A stretch of DNA of 64,000 bases, taken from contig JAPOSZ010000034.1 of the NCBI GenBank assembly GCA_026709415.1, positions 1-64,000 on the forward strand. The letters are read 5' to 3'. Under the pieces are notes generated by a model. That model searched no databases. It was not told the DNA's origin and saw only the letters and a list, made by a program, of their open reading frames with translations. This DNA is from Flavobacteriaceae bacterium (lineage in GTDB: Bacteria > Bacteroidota > Bacteroidia > Flavobacteriales > Flavobacteriaceae). The translations under genes and the position numbers were made by a program. Of this stretch, positions 16,981-26,661 are shown piece after piece. The first letter of the stretch is position 1. Every line of letters begins with the position of its first letter.

Positions 16981-19900
16981 ATGACCTATAGATACATTGC
17001 CTTTTTTGTTAAAGTTACTGCCATCTTGATGTTATTTCTTACATCTTCGTGTTCAGAAAAGGATGCAAATACCAATGGAGGTCATTTGTTTCGACTATTA
17101 TCCCAAGATGAATCTGGACTGGATTTCAGCAATAATCTGAACGAGAACGACTCCATAAATTACTTCAACTATGGTTATATGTACATGGGAGGTGGAGTAG
17201 CCATTGGAGATTTGGACAACGATGGATTGCACGATGTCTACCTTTCAGGGAATATGATAGAAAATAAGCTTTATCGTAATATCGGGAATTTACATTTTGA
17301 TGACATTACTAGTACAACCGGAACAGAAGGAGATAACAGATGGTACACTGGAGTAACCTTTGTGGATATTAATGCCGATGGGTGGCTCGATATTTATGCT
17401 AGTGTTTCAGGAATTTGGACAGATACCAAAAACCAGCTGTTTGTAAACCAGGGAATCGATTCCAATGGTAAGTTATCTTTTGAAGAAATGGCCGAAGCCT
17501 ATGGGATTGCTGATAAAGGCAATAGTGTTCAGGGGTATTTTTTTGACTATGACAATGATGGGGATTTAGATCTATTATCTATAAATTATCCTGTGACCCC
17601 TTTTAATACTTCTGTTTCAGAGTATGATAAACGAATGTCCAGGGTTGCTCCTTCTGAATCCAACACCTTGTATAGAAATAATGGTAACGGCACGTTTACC
17701 GATGTCACCGAAAACGCAGGAATTTTATCCTACAGCCTGTCCCTATCCGCTTCTATAGCCGACTATAACAATGATGGATGGGTAGACATTTATATTTCAA
17801 ATGATTTTGCATCACCTGATTTGTTTTATATCAATAATGGAGATGGAACATTTGCAGATGAAATAGAAAATACTTTTGAACAAACTGCATTTTTTGGAAT
17901 GGGATCTGATGCTTCCGATTTTAACAATGATGGAAATATAGATCTCTTTCAGCTAGACATGACCCCAAAAAACAATCGTCGTTCAAAGGCCAATATGCAA
18001 AGTATGAATCCTAAGATGTTCGAAGACATAGAAAAATATGGTTTCAAGACACAGTATATGCAAAACGCCCTCCAGTTGAATTTAGGGAATGCACATAATG
18101 GACTGCCGATATTCAGCAATATTCCACAGTTGGCGGGTGTAGCACTCACTGATTGGAGTTGGTCTTCCTTATTTGCAGATTTGGACAACGATGGATACAA
18201 AGATTTATTGGTTACCAATGGTACCAAAAGGGAAATCAATAACAAGGATTTTTTCAAGAAGGTGAATGAAAAAATTAAAGGTGTTCAACGAGAAGATATA
18301 AATTTGGTTGAGATGGTCAATGCCATGCCTTCTGAAAAAATTGAAAACTATGTTTTTAAAAATCTAGGGGATTTTACTTTTGAGAACTTTGGAAAAAACT
18401 GGGGGTTTGATCATAAAGGATTTTCAAATGGAATGGCTTACGGTGATTTGGACAATGATGGAGATTTGGATTTGGTGGTGAATAATTTGGATGAAGTCAG
18501 TTTTGTGTATGAGAATACTTTGAAAGACCAGAATTATATTCATCTTTCGTTCAATGGCCCAAAATCAAATCCTTATGGAATAGGTTCAAAAGTTACACTA
18601 TTTCAAAAAGGCGAACTTCAGTTTCAAGAGTTGAATCCCACTAGAGGGTTTCAATCGTCTATGCCTTCAGAACTTTATTTTGGTGTTGGAAGGTCTAAAT
18701 TTATAGACAGTATTGTGGTGGAATGGCCCAATGGTCAAGTCCAAAAACTATATGCATTGGAGGCCGGTCAGAAGTTAAGATTGGATTTTCAGAATGGAAT
18801 CAAAATGGATAAGTACAATCAATCTCAAAAGGGAAAAGTGCTGTTCAAGGATATTACTACTGAAATGGGATTGTACCATAAGCATTCAGAAAATGTTTTT
18901 GATGACTTCTATTATCAGGTGCTCTTGCCTCACAAAATGTCAACTTTAGGGCCGGCCATAGCTGTATCGGATGTTAATAATGATGGATTGGAGGATTTTT
19001 ATGTAGGTGGAGCTGTGGGGTATCCGGGCAACATCTTTTATCAAATGAACGATGGTACGTTTGAAAAAGGGGAGCAAAAGACGCCTTGGATTGTAGATAA
19101 AATTTACGAGGATGTTGATGCCATTTTTTTTGATGCCAATAATGATGGGGATGCAGACTTGTATGTAGTGAGCGGCGGCAATGAATTTTATAAAGAGTCC
19201 AATGCCTATCAGGATCGATTTTATCTCAATGATGGAAAAGGTAATTTCAATAGAATGGTGAACTCCCTGCCAGCAATGCATATAAGCGGTAGTGTAGTCA
19301 GACCTATTGATTTTGATTTTGATGGTGATTTAGATTTATTTGTTGGGGGACGTCAGTTACCTAGAAATTACCCCTATCCGACAGATAGTTTTATTCTTAG
19401 AAATGATAGTGCCGGTGATCAGGTAAAATTCGTGGATGTAACCAAAGAAATAGCTCCAGATTTGCTTGGTATTGGGATGGTGACCGATGGTGTTTGGGTC
19501 GATATCAACAATGATACTTTGATTGATCTGGCTGTGGTTGGTGAATGGATGCCACTAACCTTTCTGATCAATGAAAATGGGGTTTTGGTGAATAAAACAG
19601 ATGAATTTGGGATGAGCGAAGATACCACAGGATGGTGGTACAGTATCATATCCGAAGATTTTGATGCAGATGGAGACATGGATTTTATTGCAGGTAATGT
19701 TGGCTTGAATTATAAATACAGGGCCTCTACTGAAGAACCTTTTGCTATTTATGCAGACGATTTTGATAATAATAAAAGTACAGATATCGTTTTGGGGTAT
19801 TACAATGAAGGTACCCAATATCCTGTAAGAGGGCGTGAGTGTTCCTCACAACAGATTCCTGCAATTAAGATAAAATTTGAAGACTATACCTCTTTTTCTC

Positions 19901-20343
19901 AAGCGAGCTTAGCCGATGTCTATTCTACAAAAGGATTGGAAAATGCACTAAATTATAAGGCACAAACCTTCGCATCTAGTTACATTGAAAATTTGGACGA
20001 TGGTAGATTTGATATACGCGCGTTGCCAAAAGAGGCCCAATTCTCCTCTGTAAATAGTATTTTGACCCAGGATGTGGGTGCTGACGGTCCATTAGATTTG
20101 GTTTTATCAGGAAACTTGTATAATTCGGAAGTGGAAACACCCAGAAATGATGCCGGGTTTGGCCTTTATTTAAAGGGTGACGGGAAGGGAGGTTTTATAC
20201 CAAAATCTTATCAAGAAAGTGGTCTTCTGGTACGAGGAAACGTAAAACACGCCAAATGGATTGAAATAGGGAAAAACAAACAAAGAGCAATGCTTTTCGC
20301 CAAAAGCAATGAAGCCCTACAAATAGTAGGGCAACTTCAGTGA
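16981..20343 (+). CDS. FG-GAP/VCBS-repeat lipoprotein with ASPIC/UnbV domain (CRTAC-like)
   Basis: This surface or periplasmic lipoprotein has 1120 residues from the ATG at 16981, preferred over an in-frame TTG at 16951. The lipobox LTSSC has Cys24. Many calcium-binding FG-GAP blades follow, with repeated DxDNDGxxDL motifs (DLDNDGLHDVYL, DYDNDGDLDLL, DFNNDGNIDLF, DLDNDGDLDLVV, DFDGDLDLFVGG), building probably two propellers. An ASPIC/UnbV domain lies between them near residue 540-610 (GIGSKVTLFQKG, VVEWPNGQ). Such proteins are common beside SusCD pairs in marine Bacteroidota; the exact role, probably glycan binding or surface scaffolding, is not known. Confidence 0.85.
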   Translation: MTYRYIAFFVKVTAILMLFLTSSCSEKDANTNGGHLFRLLSQDESGLDFSNNLNENDSINYFNYGYMYMGGGVAIGDLDNDGLHDVYLSGNMIENKLYRNIGNLHFDDITSTTGTEGDNRWYTGVTFVDINADGWLDIYASVSGIWTDTKNQLFVNQGIDSNGKLSFEEMAEAYGIADKGNSVQGYFFDYDNDGDLDLLSINYPVTPFNTSVSEYDKRMSRVAPSESNTLYRNNGNGTFTDVTENAGILSYSLSLSASIADYNNDGWVDIYISNDFASPDLFYINNGDGTFADEIENTFEQTAFFGMGSDASDFNNDGNIDLFQLDMTPKNNRRSKANMQSMNPKMFEDIEKYGFKTQYMQNALQLNLGNAHNGLPIFSNIPQLAGVALTDWSWSSLFADLDNDGYKDLLVTNGTKREINNKDFFKKVNEKIKGVQREDINLVEMVNAMPSEKIENYVFKNLGDFTFENFGKNWGFDHKGFSNGMAYGDLDNDGDLDLVVNNLDEVSFVYENTLKDQNYIHLSFNGPKSNPYGIGSKVTLFQKGELQFQELNPTRGFQSSMPSELYFGVGRSKFIDSIVVEWPNGQVQKLYALEAGQKLRLDFQNGIKMDKYNQSQKGKVLFKDITTEMGLYHKHSENVFDDFYYQVLLPHKMSTLGPAIAVSDVNNDGLEDFYVGGAVGYPGNIFYQMNDGTFEKGEQKTPWIVDKIYEDVDAIFFDANNDGDADLYVVSGGNEFYKESNAYQDRFYLNDGKGNFNRMVNSLPAMHISGSVVRPIDFDFDGDLDLFVGGRQLPRNYPYPTDSFILRNDSAGDQVKFVDVTKEIAPDLLGIGMVTDGVWVDINNDTLIDLAVVGEWMPLTFLINENGVLVNKTDEFGMSEDTTGWWYSIISEDFDADGDMDFIAGNVGLNYKYRASTEEPFAIYADDFDNNKSTDIVLGYYNEGTQYPVRGRECSSQQIPAIKIKFEDYTSFSQASLADVYSTKGLENALNYKAQTFASSYIENLDDGRFDIRALPKEAQFSSVNSILTQDVGADGPLDLVLSGNLYNSEVETPRNDAGFGLYLKGDGKGGFIPKSYQESGLLVRGNVKHAKWIEIGKNKQRAMLFAKSNEALQIVGQLQ

Positions 20344-20493
20344 CATGTCAACATATAATGTCCTTTCACTTAAAGAACGACCACTATACCCTTTTGACCA
20401 AATATTCAACCTGATTATAATACTTCAATTTTAAATTTGATTCAAGTAGAAAATCTTTTTCATACTTAAGTTTAGTTAGAGTCAGTTAGTTTG

Positions 20494-20520
20494 ATAAGGG
20501 GCGTGTTTTCGTCCCCTTAT
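20494..20520 (+). other. intercistronic hairpin ahead of the GH89 gene
   Basis: ATAAGGGG (20494-20501) pairs with CCCCTTAT (20513-20520), extended inward by CG/CG, around a short T-rich loop. The following bases hold only a few T, so this is a weak terminator or an mRNA-stability hairpin. It sits 33 bases before the ATG at 20554. Confidence 0.5.
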
Positions 20521-20553
20521 TATCCAAATGTTCAACAATTACATATTTACAAT

Positions 20554-22767
20554 ATGATTCGTAAAGAGATAATTACAGCAATACTATTGCTCTTTTTTTT
20601 CTATGGATGCAAACAAAAGCCTATTGTCAAAGATGTACAAAGATCTCCGATTGTAGATTTGGTCCAGCGCATTGCTCCTGACCATGCCTCTTACTTTGTT
20701 TTTAAATTGGAGAAAGGAGATAGGGATATTTTTAAAATAGAGTCCAAGGACCATAAAGTGGTCATTTCCGGAAATAATTACAATTCTTTGGCAGTGGGAT
20801 TTAACCACTATTTAAAAAAGTATTGTAAAACCTATGTTTCGTGGTATTCTGATGATAAAGTTGATCTTCCGAAAAAGCTTCCGGAAATCCCAAGTCCCAT
20901 TAGTAGAGCTGCAAGGGTTGAGGATCGTTTTTTTCTTAATTATTGCACCTTCGGCTATACTATGCCTTGGTGGCAATGGAAAGATTGGGAACGCTTTATT
21001 GATTGGATGGCCCTGAATGGGATTACTATGCCCTTGGCTATTACAGGACAAGAAGCCATTTGGTACGAAGTATGGCAAGAATTAGGCATGGATGATGAAC
21101 AAATACGATCTTATTTTACTGGGCCAGCGCACTTACCTTGGCATCGCATGTCCAACTTGGATAAGTGGGGAGGTCCCTTGCCAATGTCATGGTTGGAACA
21201 TCAAAAGGAACTTCAAAAAAAGATTGTGGATAGGGAGCGAGAGTTGGGAATGACACCCGTATTACCAGCTTTTGCAGGGCATGTTCCAGAAGCGTTAACA
21301 GAAGTTTTCCCAGAGGCTAAAATCAACCGTTTAAGTTCATGGGGCGGTTTTGATGACAAATATCGCAGTTTCTTTTTGGATCCACTGGATCCTCTTTTCA
21401 AGGATATTCAAAAAAGGTTCCTTACTAAGCAGACAAATCTTTATGGAACTGACCATATTTATGGGGCAGATCCATTTAACGAAGTGCATCCCCCAAGTTG
21501 GGAACAGGAATACCTTGCTACGGTGGCCAATACCATCTATACATCTATGGTTGATGTGGATGTGGATGCCTCTTGGTTGCAAATGTCATGGATCTTTTAT
21601 TTTGAGCGCGACCATTGGACAAATGAACGTATAGAAGCCATGATTACTGCCGTGCCACAGGGGAAAATGAAGTTATTGGATTACTTCTGTGAAAATCAGG
21701 AAGTTTGGAAAATGACCGATTCCTTCTTTGGACAGCCTTTTCTATGGAACTATCTAGGAAATTTTGGAGGAAATACCATGCTGGCGGGGAATTTGGATGA
21801 AGTAGAATCAAGGATGGAAAATGCATTTCAGAACTCTGGCGACAATTTATGGGGCATAGGTTCAACCTTGGAAGCATTGGATGTGAACCCACTTATGTAC
21901 GCCTTTGTGTTTGAAAAAGCATGGCTTAGTGGAAGCGTTGATACCAAAAGTTGGATTAAAGAATGGGCGGAGTCTAGAGCGGGTAATAAAAATGATGGTT
22001 TTGAAAAAGCATGGGAGTTATTGCACGAAAATACCTACCAATACTCTACAACTTTAGGGCAGGCCACTTTAACGAACGCTAGGCCTACCTTGACTGGAAG
22101 TGGAAACTGGACAACCAATCCGGATATTAACTATGACAATAATGTCCTTTTTAAGGCATGGCAATTTATGTTGGAAAACCCATCAGAGACTAGGCAAACC
22201 TATGCATACGATGTAGTCAATATTGGCAGACAGTTTTTAGGAAATCATTTTAGACTACTTCGTGATGGATTTAGTCAAAGTTATTACGATAGGGACTTGG
22301 GGCAATTAAAAGAAAAGGGAGAAAAAATACTAGAACTATTTGATGATTTGGATAGACTGCTGGCCACCGAACAATCTTTTCTATTGGGAAAATGGATAGA
22401 AAATGCCAAAGATTTTGGTGTTGATGAAGATGAAAAAAAATATTACGAGCACAATGCCCGAAATATTTTAACAACTTGGGGCAATAAGGCACAAAGTCTT
22501 AATGATTATGCCAATCGTTCTTGGGTCGGACTCACAAAGGATTATTACAAAAAGAGGTGGGAAATGTTTGTTTGTGATGTTGTAGGTACCGTTGAAGACA
22601 ATAGAGAGTTTGATGCAGATGCTTTTTTTGAAAAGATCACCCAATTCGAATGGGATTGGACATTTGAAAATAAAAGTTATGAAAAGCTTCCTGAGGGAAA
22701 TGCATTTGAAATAGGAAGGGAATTGATTGAGAAATATGACAATTCCAAAATTCCACCTAAACTTTAA
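20554..22767 (+). CDS. alpha-N-acetylglucosaminidase, GH89 family lipoprotein
   Basis: This 737-residue exo-glycosidase removes terminal alpha-linked N-acetylglucosamine. The ATG at 20554 gives a short lipoprotein signal with Cys19 (FFFYGC); a TTG at 20491 would run through a hairpin and bury the signal. It has the NAGLU N-terminal domain (20-95), the TIM-barrel domain (PWWQWKDWERFIDWMALNGI near 125-150), and the C-terminal helical domain (from about 450). The acid/base glutamate is Glu310 in DPFNEVHPP and the second catalytic glutamate is Glu440 in STLEALD. Their 130-residue separation equals that of Glu316 and Glu446 in human NAGLU. Substrates known for the family are heparan sulfate ends and mucin GlcNAc-alpha-Gal; in this locus it should trim the imported or surface-bound glycan. 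Confidence 0.92.
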   Translation: MIRKEIITAILLLFFFYGCKQKPIVKDVQRSPIVDLVQRIAPDHASYFVFKLEKGDRDIFKIESKDHKVVISGNNYNSLAVGFNHYLKKYCKTYVSWYSDDKVDLPKKLPEIPSPISRAARVEDRFFLNYCTFGYTMPWWQWKDWERFIDWMALNGITMPLAITGQEAIWYEVWQELGMDDEQIRSYFTGPAHLPWHRMSNLDKWGGPLPMSWLEHQKELQKKIVDRERELGMTPVLPAFAGHVPEALTEVFPEAKINRLSSWGGFDDKYRSFFLDPLDPLFKDIQKRFLTKQTNLYGTDHIYGADPFNEVHPPSWEQEYLATVANTIYTSMVDVDVDASWLQMSWIFYFERDHWTNERIEAMITAVPQGKMKLLDYFCENQEVWKMTDSFFGQPFLWNYLGNFGGNTMLAGNLDEVESRMENAFQNSGDNLWGIGSTLEALDVNPLMYAFVFEKAWLSGSVDTKSWIKEWAESRAGNKNDGFEKAWELLHENTYQYSTTLGQATLTNARPTLTGSGNWTTNPDINYDNNVLFKAWQFMLENPSETRQTYAYDVVNIGRQFLGNHFRLLRDGFSQSYYDRDLGQLKEKGEKILELFDDLDRLLATEQSFLLGKWIENAKDFGVDEDEKKYYEHNARNILTTWGNKAQSLNDYANRSWVGLTKDYYKKRWEMFVCDVVGTVEDNREFDADAFFEKITQFEWDWTFENKSYEKLPEGNAFEIGRELIEKYDNSKIPPKL

Positions 22768-22799
22768 AAATATGCTAACTGATAAGAAATTTTAATAAT

Positions 22800-24635
22800 A
22801 TGATTGCAGTGATGTTGAGCTCCTCATGGGTATTCTTTACACTAACTTTTTTTGCGAGCTGTTGGACAGAGAATGAAGTTAATCCAGAACCTCCTAGACC
22901 CAATTCCAATTTTGTTACTGATGTGGTATTAGGGCATGTTCAGACGGATAAAACTTTATATGAAATACAGGACAATCTAAGACTATCTAACTTTTCTATA
23001 GAAAACAAGTCTGAAGAGGCCGTTTCAATAGAAAAAATGGAAGTTGTAATCAAAAATCTAGTGACTGATGGGGTATTGTATAGATCATTATATGAAGAAA
23101 ATATAGATTTAAAAGTCGGGGAAACAAAACAGATTACTTCAAAATCAATTTTTGAAATTCCCTCTGATTTTGTGGCAAGGGCATACGGTGTTTTTATCAA
23201 TATTGCTTTTCAAGGTGGAAGCAGTAAAGAGTTTTACAAAACCTTTTTTAGAGTAAACTCCAGTAGCAATCCAGTTACTTATGAAATTGAAAGTGAGGAC
23301 TATAGTGGACTCAATGTATTTAAACTTAATAATGGACTGAGTGCAGAATACGCCGTTCAAAAAGCTGCTACAAATTTCCTGTCTGGAATTTCTCATTCTT
23401 GGAATACACCATTACGTCCCATTGCATCCACTCCAGATTTTTTAGAACGCTCCTTGGATAAGACCGTATCTTTTTACAATGAGGTCATAGGTAGAAATAC
23501 CCCCGTTGAAACGGTTATCATTTCAACCGGAATACCAGGAATCCCTTATTTGGCAAGAAGTATGAAAGCATTGGTTTTGCCTTTACATTTTTTAGTTGGT
23601 TGTGATACGTTTAAAGAAACTCAGACTATTTTGGAGCATGCCAATAATAACGGATATTCAACTTATGGTACTCTTGGATATGATTATTCTGTTTCTGAGC
23701 AAACAGGCGTGGCTTGGATCAAGTTATTAAACCTTCCCGAACAATATGAGCAGTTTATTTCCGATCATGCCGTGAAAAATGTGATTTTATATGGGCATTC
23801 AGGAGTGAATGACGGGGAAACTGTGGCACGAAAGATAACCGATGAGAGAGCTAGATATGAAGAAGGCTCTCTTTATTTGATGCATTTTAGTGGAGACGAC
23901 TCTGAAACTTTTTTAAGGCAAGTCATTAGTGATTTTGCTGAAGCTCCACTTCAACCCTCAGTAAGAATTGCAGATTGGGAAGCAGGAATAGTCTCTGAGC
24001 AGATAAATAACTTAAACCAATCTTTAAAATCGAAGACGACAATTAACACTGTACTTTCCGTGACTGCAGAAGATGGGGTTCATTTATGGAACATGGGTAC
24101 TTTTTCAACATTGGCATTTATGAAAAAGAATGAAACTCAATTTCCTGATAGTTCTCCAGTAAAAGGAGTTTCCTTAAACCCCTATCTTATTGCGCATCCT
24201 GGGTTTGAAAGCTATTTTGGTTATGTGCCCTTTTTATACTGGCAAGGGTTTTCTGCCGAATTCCAATATAATAATTGGTTGAGTACACAAATCAAAGCAG
24301 CCATTAATCTATATTTTCCAGAAGTAGTGTTCGATGATTTGGATTTTTGGGTCAACTCCACGAAAAATTTTGGGGGAAGTAGTCAGGGGAATGCAATGGT
24401 ATCTTTTTTAAACGCTGAAGGCCATAATGTGCGAAATACCAATTTTGGTTTTGATGAAGTATGGAATCTTGGAGATGGAATTAATGCTTCTTCTGAAGCA
24501 AGGGCTTTTCAACTTCTTGAATCCATATCAGAAGAAGATTATCGGATATGGAACGAGGGATTGGTACCATTGTCAATAGAAGACTTGCTAGAAATTTCAA
24601 ATACTTTTCCTGAAATAATCATTGAAAAGATCTAA
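22800..24635 (+). CDS. unknown lipoprotein of the GH89 locus
   Basis: This 611-residue lipoprotein has a lipobox FFASC (Cys21). Residues about 40-150 look like an immunoglobulin-type beta sandwich (LRLSNFSIENKSEEAVSIEK, then GETKQITSKSIFEIP). The remaining 450 residues are alpha/beta, rich in aromatic and acidic residues (TLGYDYSVSEQTGVAWIKLL, VILYGHSGVNDGETVA, VRIADWEAGIVSEQ, EDGVHLWNMGTFS, NFGFDEVWNLGDG). I do not recognise the family. It begins 33 bases after the GH89 stop and closes the locus, so it is probably exported with the same substrate in view. A new glycan-active enzyme or binding protein is possible; nothing in the sequence proves catalysis. Confidence 0.8.
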   Translation: MIAVMLSSSWVFFTLTFFASCWTENEVNPEPPRPNSNFVTDVVLGHVQTDKTLYEIQDNLRLSNFSIENKSEEAVSIEKMEVVIKNLVTDGVLYRSLYEENIDLKVGETKQITSKSIFEIPSDFVARAYGVFINIAFQGGSSKEFYKTFFRVNSSSNPVTYEIESEDYSGLNVFKLNNGLSAEYAVQKAATNFLSGISHSWNTPLRPIASTPDFLERSLDKTVSFYNEVIGRNTPVETVIISTGIPGIPYLARSMKALVLPLHFLVGCDTFKETQTILEHANNNGYSTYGTLGYDYSVSEQTGVAWIKLLNLPEQYEQFISDHAVKNVILYGHSGVNDGETVARKITDERARYEEGSLYLMHFSGDDSETFLRQVISDFAEAPLQPSVRIADWEAGIVSEQINNLNQSLKSKTTINTVLSVTAEDGVHLWNMGTFSTLAFMKKNETQFPDSSPVKGVSLNPYLIAHPGFESYFGYVPFLYWQGFSAEFQYNNWLSTQIKAAINLYFPEVVFDDLDFWVNSTKNFGGSSQGNAMVSFLNAEGHNVRNTNFGFDEVWNLGDGINASSEARAFQLLESISEEDYRIWNEGLVPLSIEDLLEISNTFPEIIIEKI

Positions 24636-25011
24636 AATGCATCTCTGGAAATAATTAAAATTTATCTTTTACTTTTCTTGGGAGTGAATTACATTGTTGG
24701 TCGCTTGGAAAAAGATGTCTTTATAGCGTTGCGTCATTATTTTTTAAAGGAGGAATCAAAAAAACATCCTTTTTCCTTAATTCTAGAATAAATTTTGAAG
24801 CTTCTTGGTCAGCCAACATCCTTAAAAAAGCCGATTATTAGAAGATATCATAAAATCAAAGAAGGAAACTATGACATTGATGAAGTATGGAAAATCAGGA
24901 AGACAGCATCAATTCGCCGAATGAAATTATATTTAATGAACTCTAAAGGAATTCGAGGTTGAGGTTTTAAAATAAGCAAGGTATTGTGTGATTAGCATGT
25001 CAATTAATCAA
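24636..25011. other. non-coding stretch with a possible decayed coding remnant
   Basis: No intact gene is seen. From 24792 to 24962 the plus strand is open for 56 codons without a start codon (KLLGQPTSLKKPIIRRYHKI onward, ending NSKGIRG), and the frame before it also looks protein-like (INFEASWSANILKKADY) before a stop. This may be the tail of a frameshifted, decayed gene, but no family is recognised. Confidence 0.3.
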
Positions 25012-25039
25012 AAAAGCCCAGTTTTTAGTCCTGGGCTTA
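25012..25039 (-). terminator. terminator of the PKD lipoprotein gene
   Basis: AAGCCCAG pairs with CTGGGCTT around a 9-base loop. On the minus strand the hairpin is followed by a run of six T. It lies just beyond the stop of the gene ending at 25071; the other side is also A/T rich, so it may work in both directions. Confidence 0.75.
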
Positions 25040-25070
25040 TTTATTTTAATGAGGTAAAGTGTGTTTAATT

Positions 25071-26072
25071 CTATTGCTCATCAACTCTTTTAAATTTTAA
25101 AACAAAAAGATTTTTATCGGGAAAAAGATTACTGATTCCAGATACGATTAACTGATTTTCATCAGCAACCGAAACTACATAGGTGCAAGTTTCACTAACG
25201 ATTTCAGTGTTTCCCGCAAAATAGATGCCCAAAAAAGGTACTGTTGACTCATCTCCTATTGTCGTTATCACGGCTGTTTCAGCATTACCTGGGTTTTCTG
25301 CAATAGTCCAACTCATATCACTACTTGACTTGTAACCGTTTAACGAAACCGGTGGATCTCCACCATCATTCCAGTCCACATCTTCACTAAGGGTTTGCTC
25401 TCCTGCATAATGAACGTAATAATCTCCGTTGATTTGTCTTTCGAAAGAACCATCCGCACCAATGGTATACGCTACATCAAATATGGAAGTCCTTTCAAAG
25501 TAATTACCAGAAAATATAGCATTTGACCAGAAAGTGCTATAACCACCTTCACCAATGACTGTCCATTGGGTATCATCCCATCCTGCAATTTCTCCAAACT
25601 CCATTCCTCCCTTAACATCGGCATGTTCTTGGGTAGTATTGGCAGCATCTGGGTTCAATTTCCATGTCCCTACTAAAGGACTGCTAAGTTCAACTTCAGC
25701 CGTGAATGTATTGGTTTTATTCTCAGCATTAGTAACTGTTAATGAAACGGTATATGTTCCACCTTTTTCATAAGTATAAGTGGGATTTTTTTCTGTGGAG
25801 GTTTCTGAACTGTCACCAAAATCCCATGTGTAAGTAGCCTCTTGAACTAAATTAGTTGAAGTGTCGGTAAACTCAATGGTCTTTGGTATATCAAAAGGGA
25901 TTGTCGCAGAAATGATTTCTGAACTAAAATTGGCTGCTGGTGTTGCAATTTCAGGTTTAGGTTCTGGTGTCGGAATATCGTCACCATCATCATCTGAGCT
26001 GCATGAAAAAACTAAAGCAGCAGTAAATAGATAAATCGCATGGATCGAAAATTTTTTAATAATTTCTTTCAT
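25071..26072 (-). CDS. PKD-domain lipoprotein
   Basis: This 333-residue lipoprotein has lipobox VFSC (Cys24) followed by SSDDDGDD, the acidic signal seen in surface-exposed Bacteroidota lipoproteins. A PKD domain at about 45-130 carries the hallmark YTWDFGDSSETSTEKNPTY and GGTYTVSLTVTN. The C-terminal 200 residues form a beta-rich region with LVGTWKLNPDAA near 136 and several Trp, similar in style to glycan-binding or SusE/F-like accessory proteins, but no catalytic motif is seen. It stands alone between the GH89 locus, which converges on it, and a tRNA gene. It may be a surface glycan-binding protein functionally linked to the locus, but that is not shown. Confidence 0.8.
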   Translation of the reverse strand: MKEIIKKFSIHAIYLFTAALVFSCSSDDDGDDIPTPEPKPEIATPAANFSSEIISATIPFDIPKTIEFTDTSTNLVQEATYTWDFGDSSETSTEKNPTYTYEKGGTYTVSLTVTNAENKTNTFTAEVELSSPLVGTWKLNPDAANTTQEHADVKGGMEFGEIAGWDDTQWTVIGEGGYSTFWSNAIFSGNYFERTSIFDVAYTIGADGSFERQINGDYYVHYAGEQTLSEDVDWNDGGDPPVSLNGYKSSSDMSWTIAENPGNAETAVITTIGDESTVPFLGIYFAGNTEIVSETCTYVVSVADENQLIVSGISNLFPDKNLFVLKFKRVDEQ

Positions 26073-26449
26073 GAAAATGATTTTTAGTTAAACAAAAATT
26101 TGTGGATTATCATCCATAAAGTCTTATTCAAACATAGAATCATTAACATCTAGAAAGAGGTCAAGTTTTAGTCTTTAAAGTTTGATTATCAGTCTTTTTT
26201 GAAATCTTACACAACAATAATTATGGTCAATGTCGTTACATTATTTTATAGCCAAAACATATGCTGAAAAGGGGCTTTGTATGCTTAGTTGTCGACTTTA
26301 AAAATTAAACTTTCATCCAGACCAATGACCAATCATCTATACTTGTTCGAACCAAGTGTTTTAGTCAAAGTGTCTGCTCAGTAGGCACCTTAAAAAGGTA
26401 TCCTTACAGTAAATAATTTAATTTAAATCAAGTAAAAACCAATAAAACA
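26073..26449. other. non-coding spacer upstream of the PKD gene
   Basis: No gene or clear RNA is seen. A minus-strand TATGTTTG (26129-26136) matches the -7 consensus TAnnTTTG and lies 57 bases before the PKD gene start; it is the likely promoter. The rest is AT-rich with no marked repeats. Confidence 0.4.
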
Positions 26450-26481
26450 AAAAAAATCATGTAAATCACAAGACTCACATG
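26450..26481 (-). terminator. terminator of the tRNA-Arg transcript
   Basis: On the minus strand CATGTGAGTC pairs with GATTTACATG (ten pairs, two of them G-U) around the loop TTGT, followed by ATTTTTTTTG. It begins about 30 bases after the tRNA 3' end. Confidence 0.75.
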
Positions 26482-26511
26482 GTTTTGGATCAATTTATTG
26501 CATGCTCTTAG

Positions 26512-26585
26512 TGACCTCGGCAGGATTCAAACCTGCAACCTCTTGAGCCGTAATCAAGTGCACTATTCAATTATGCTACGAGGCC
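26512..26585 (-). tRNA. tRNA-Arg (anticodon ACG)
   Basis: The minus strand folds into a full cloverleaf of 74 bases. The acceptor GGCCTCG pairs with CGAGGTC (one G-U), the D stem is GCAT/GTGC, and the anticodon stem CTTGA/TCAAG holds the loop TTACGGC, giving anticodon ACG (read as ICG, codons CGU/CGC/CGA). The variable loop is AGGTT and the T arm is GCAGG-TTTGAAT-CCTGC. The discriminator base is A, and CCA is not encoded. It is a stand-alone tRNA with its own promoter element and terminator. Confidence 0.95.
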
Positions 26586-26597
26586 AAAATCGTCTAA

Positions 26598-26605
26598 CAA
26601 AATTA
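26598..26605 (-). promoter_or_regulatory. -7 promoter element of the tRNA-Arg gene
   Basis: The minus strand reads TAATTTTG, matching TAnnTTTG, 12 bases upstream of the mature tRNA 5' end. Transcription would start a few bases ahead of the tRNA. Confidence 0.5.
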
Positions 26606-26661
26606 CTAAGAATCAACAAGCGAGATTCTTTTGAATTTAGAAATGTTATATTGTGTGTCCT

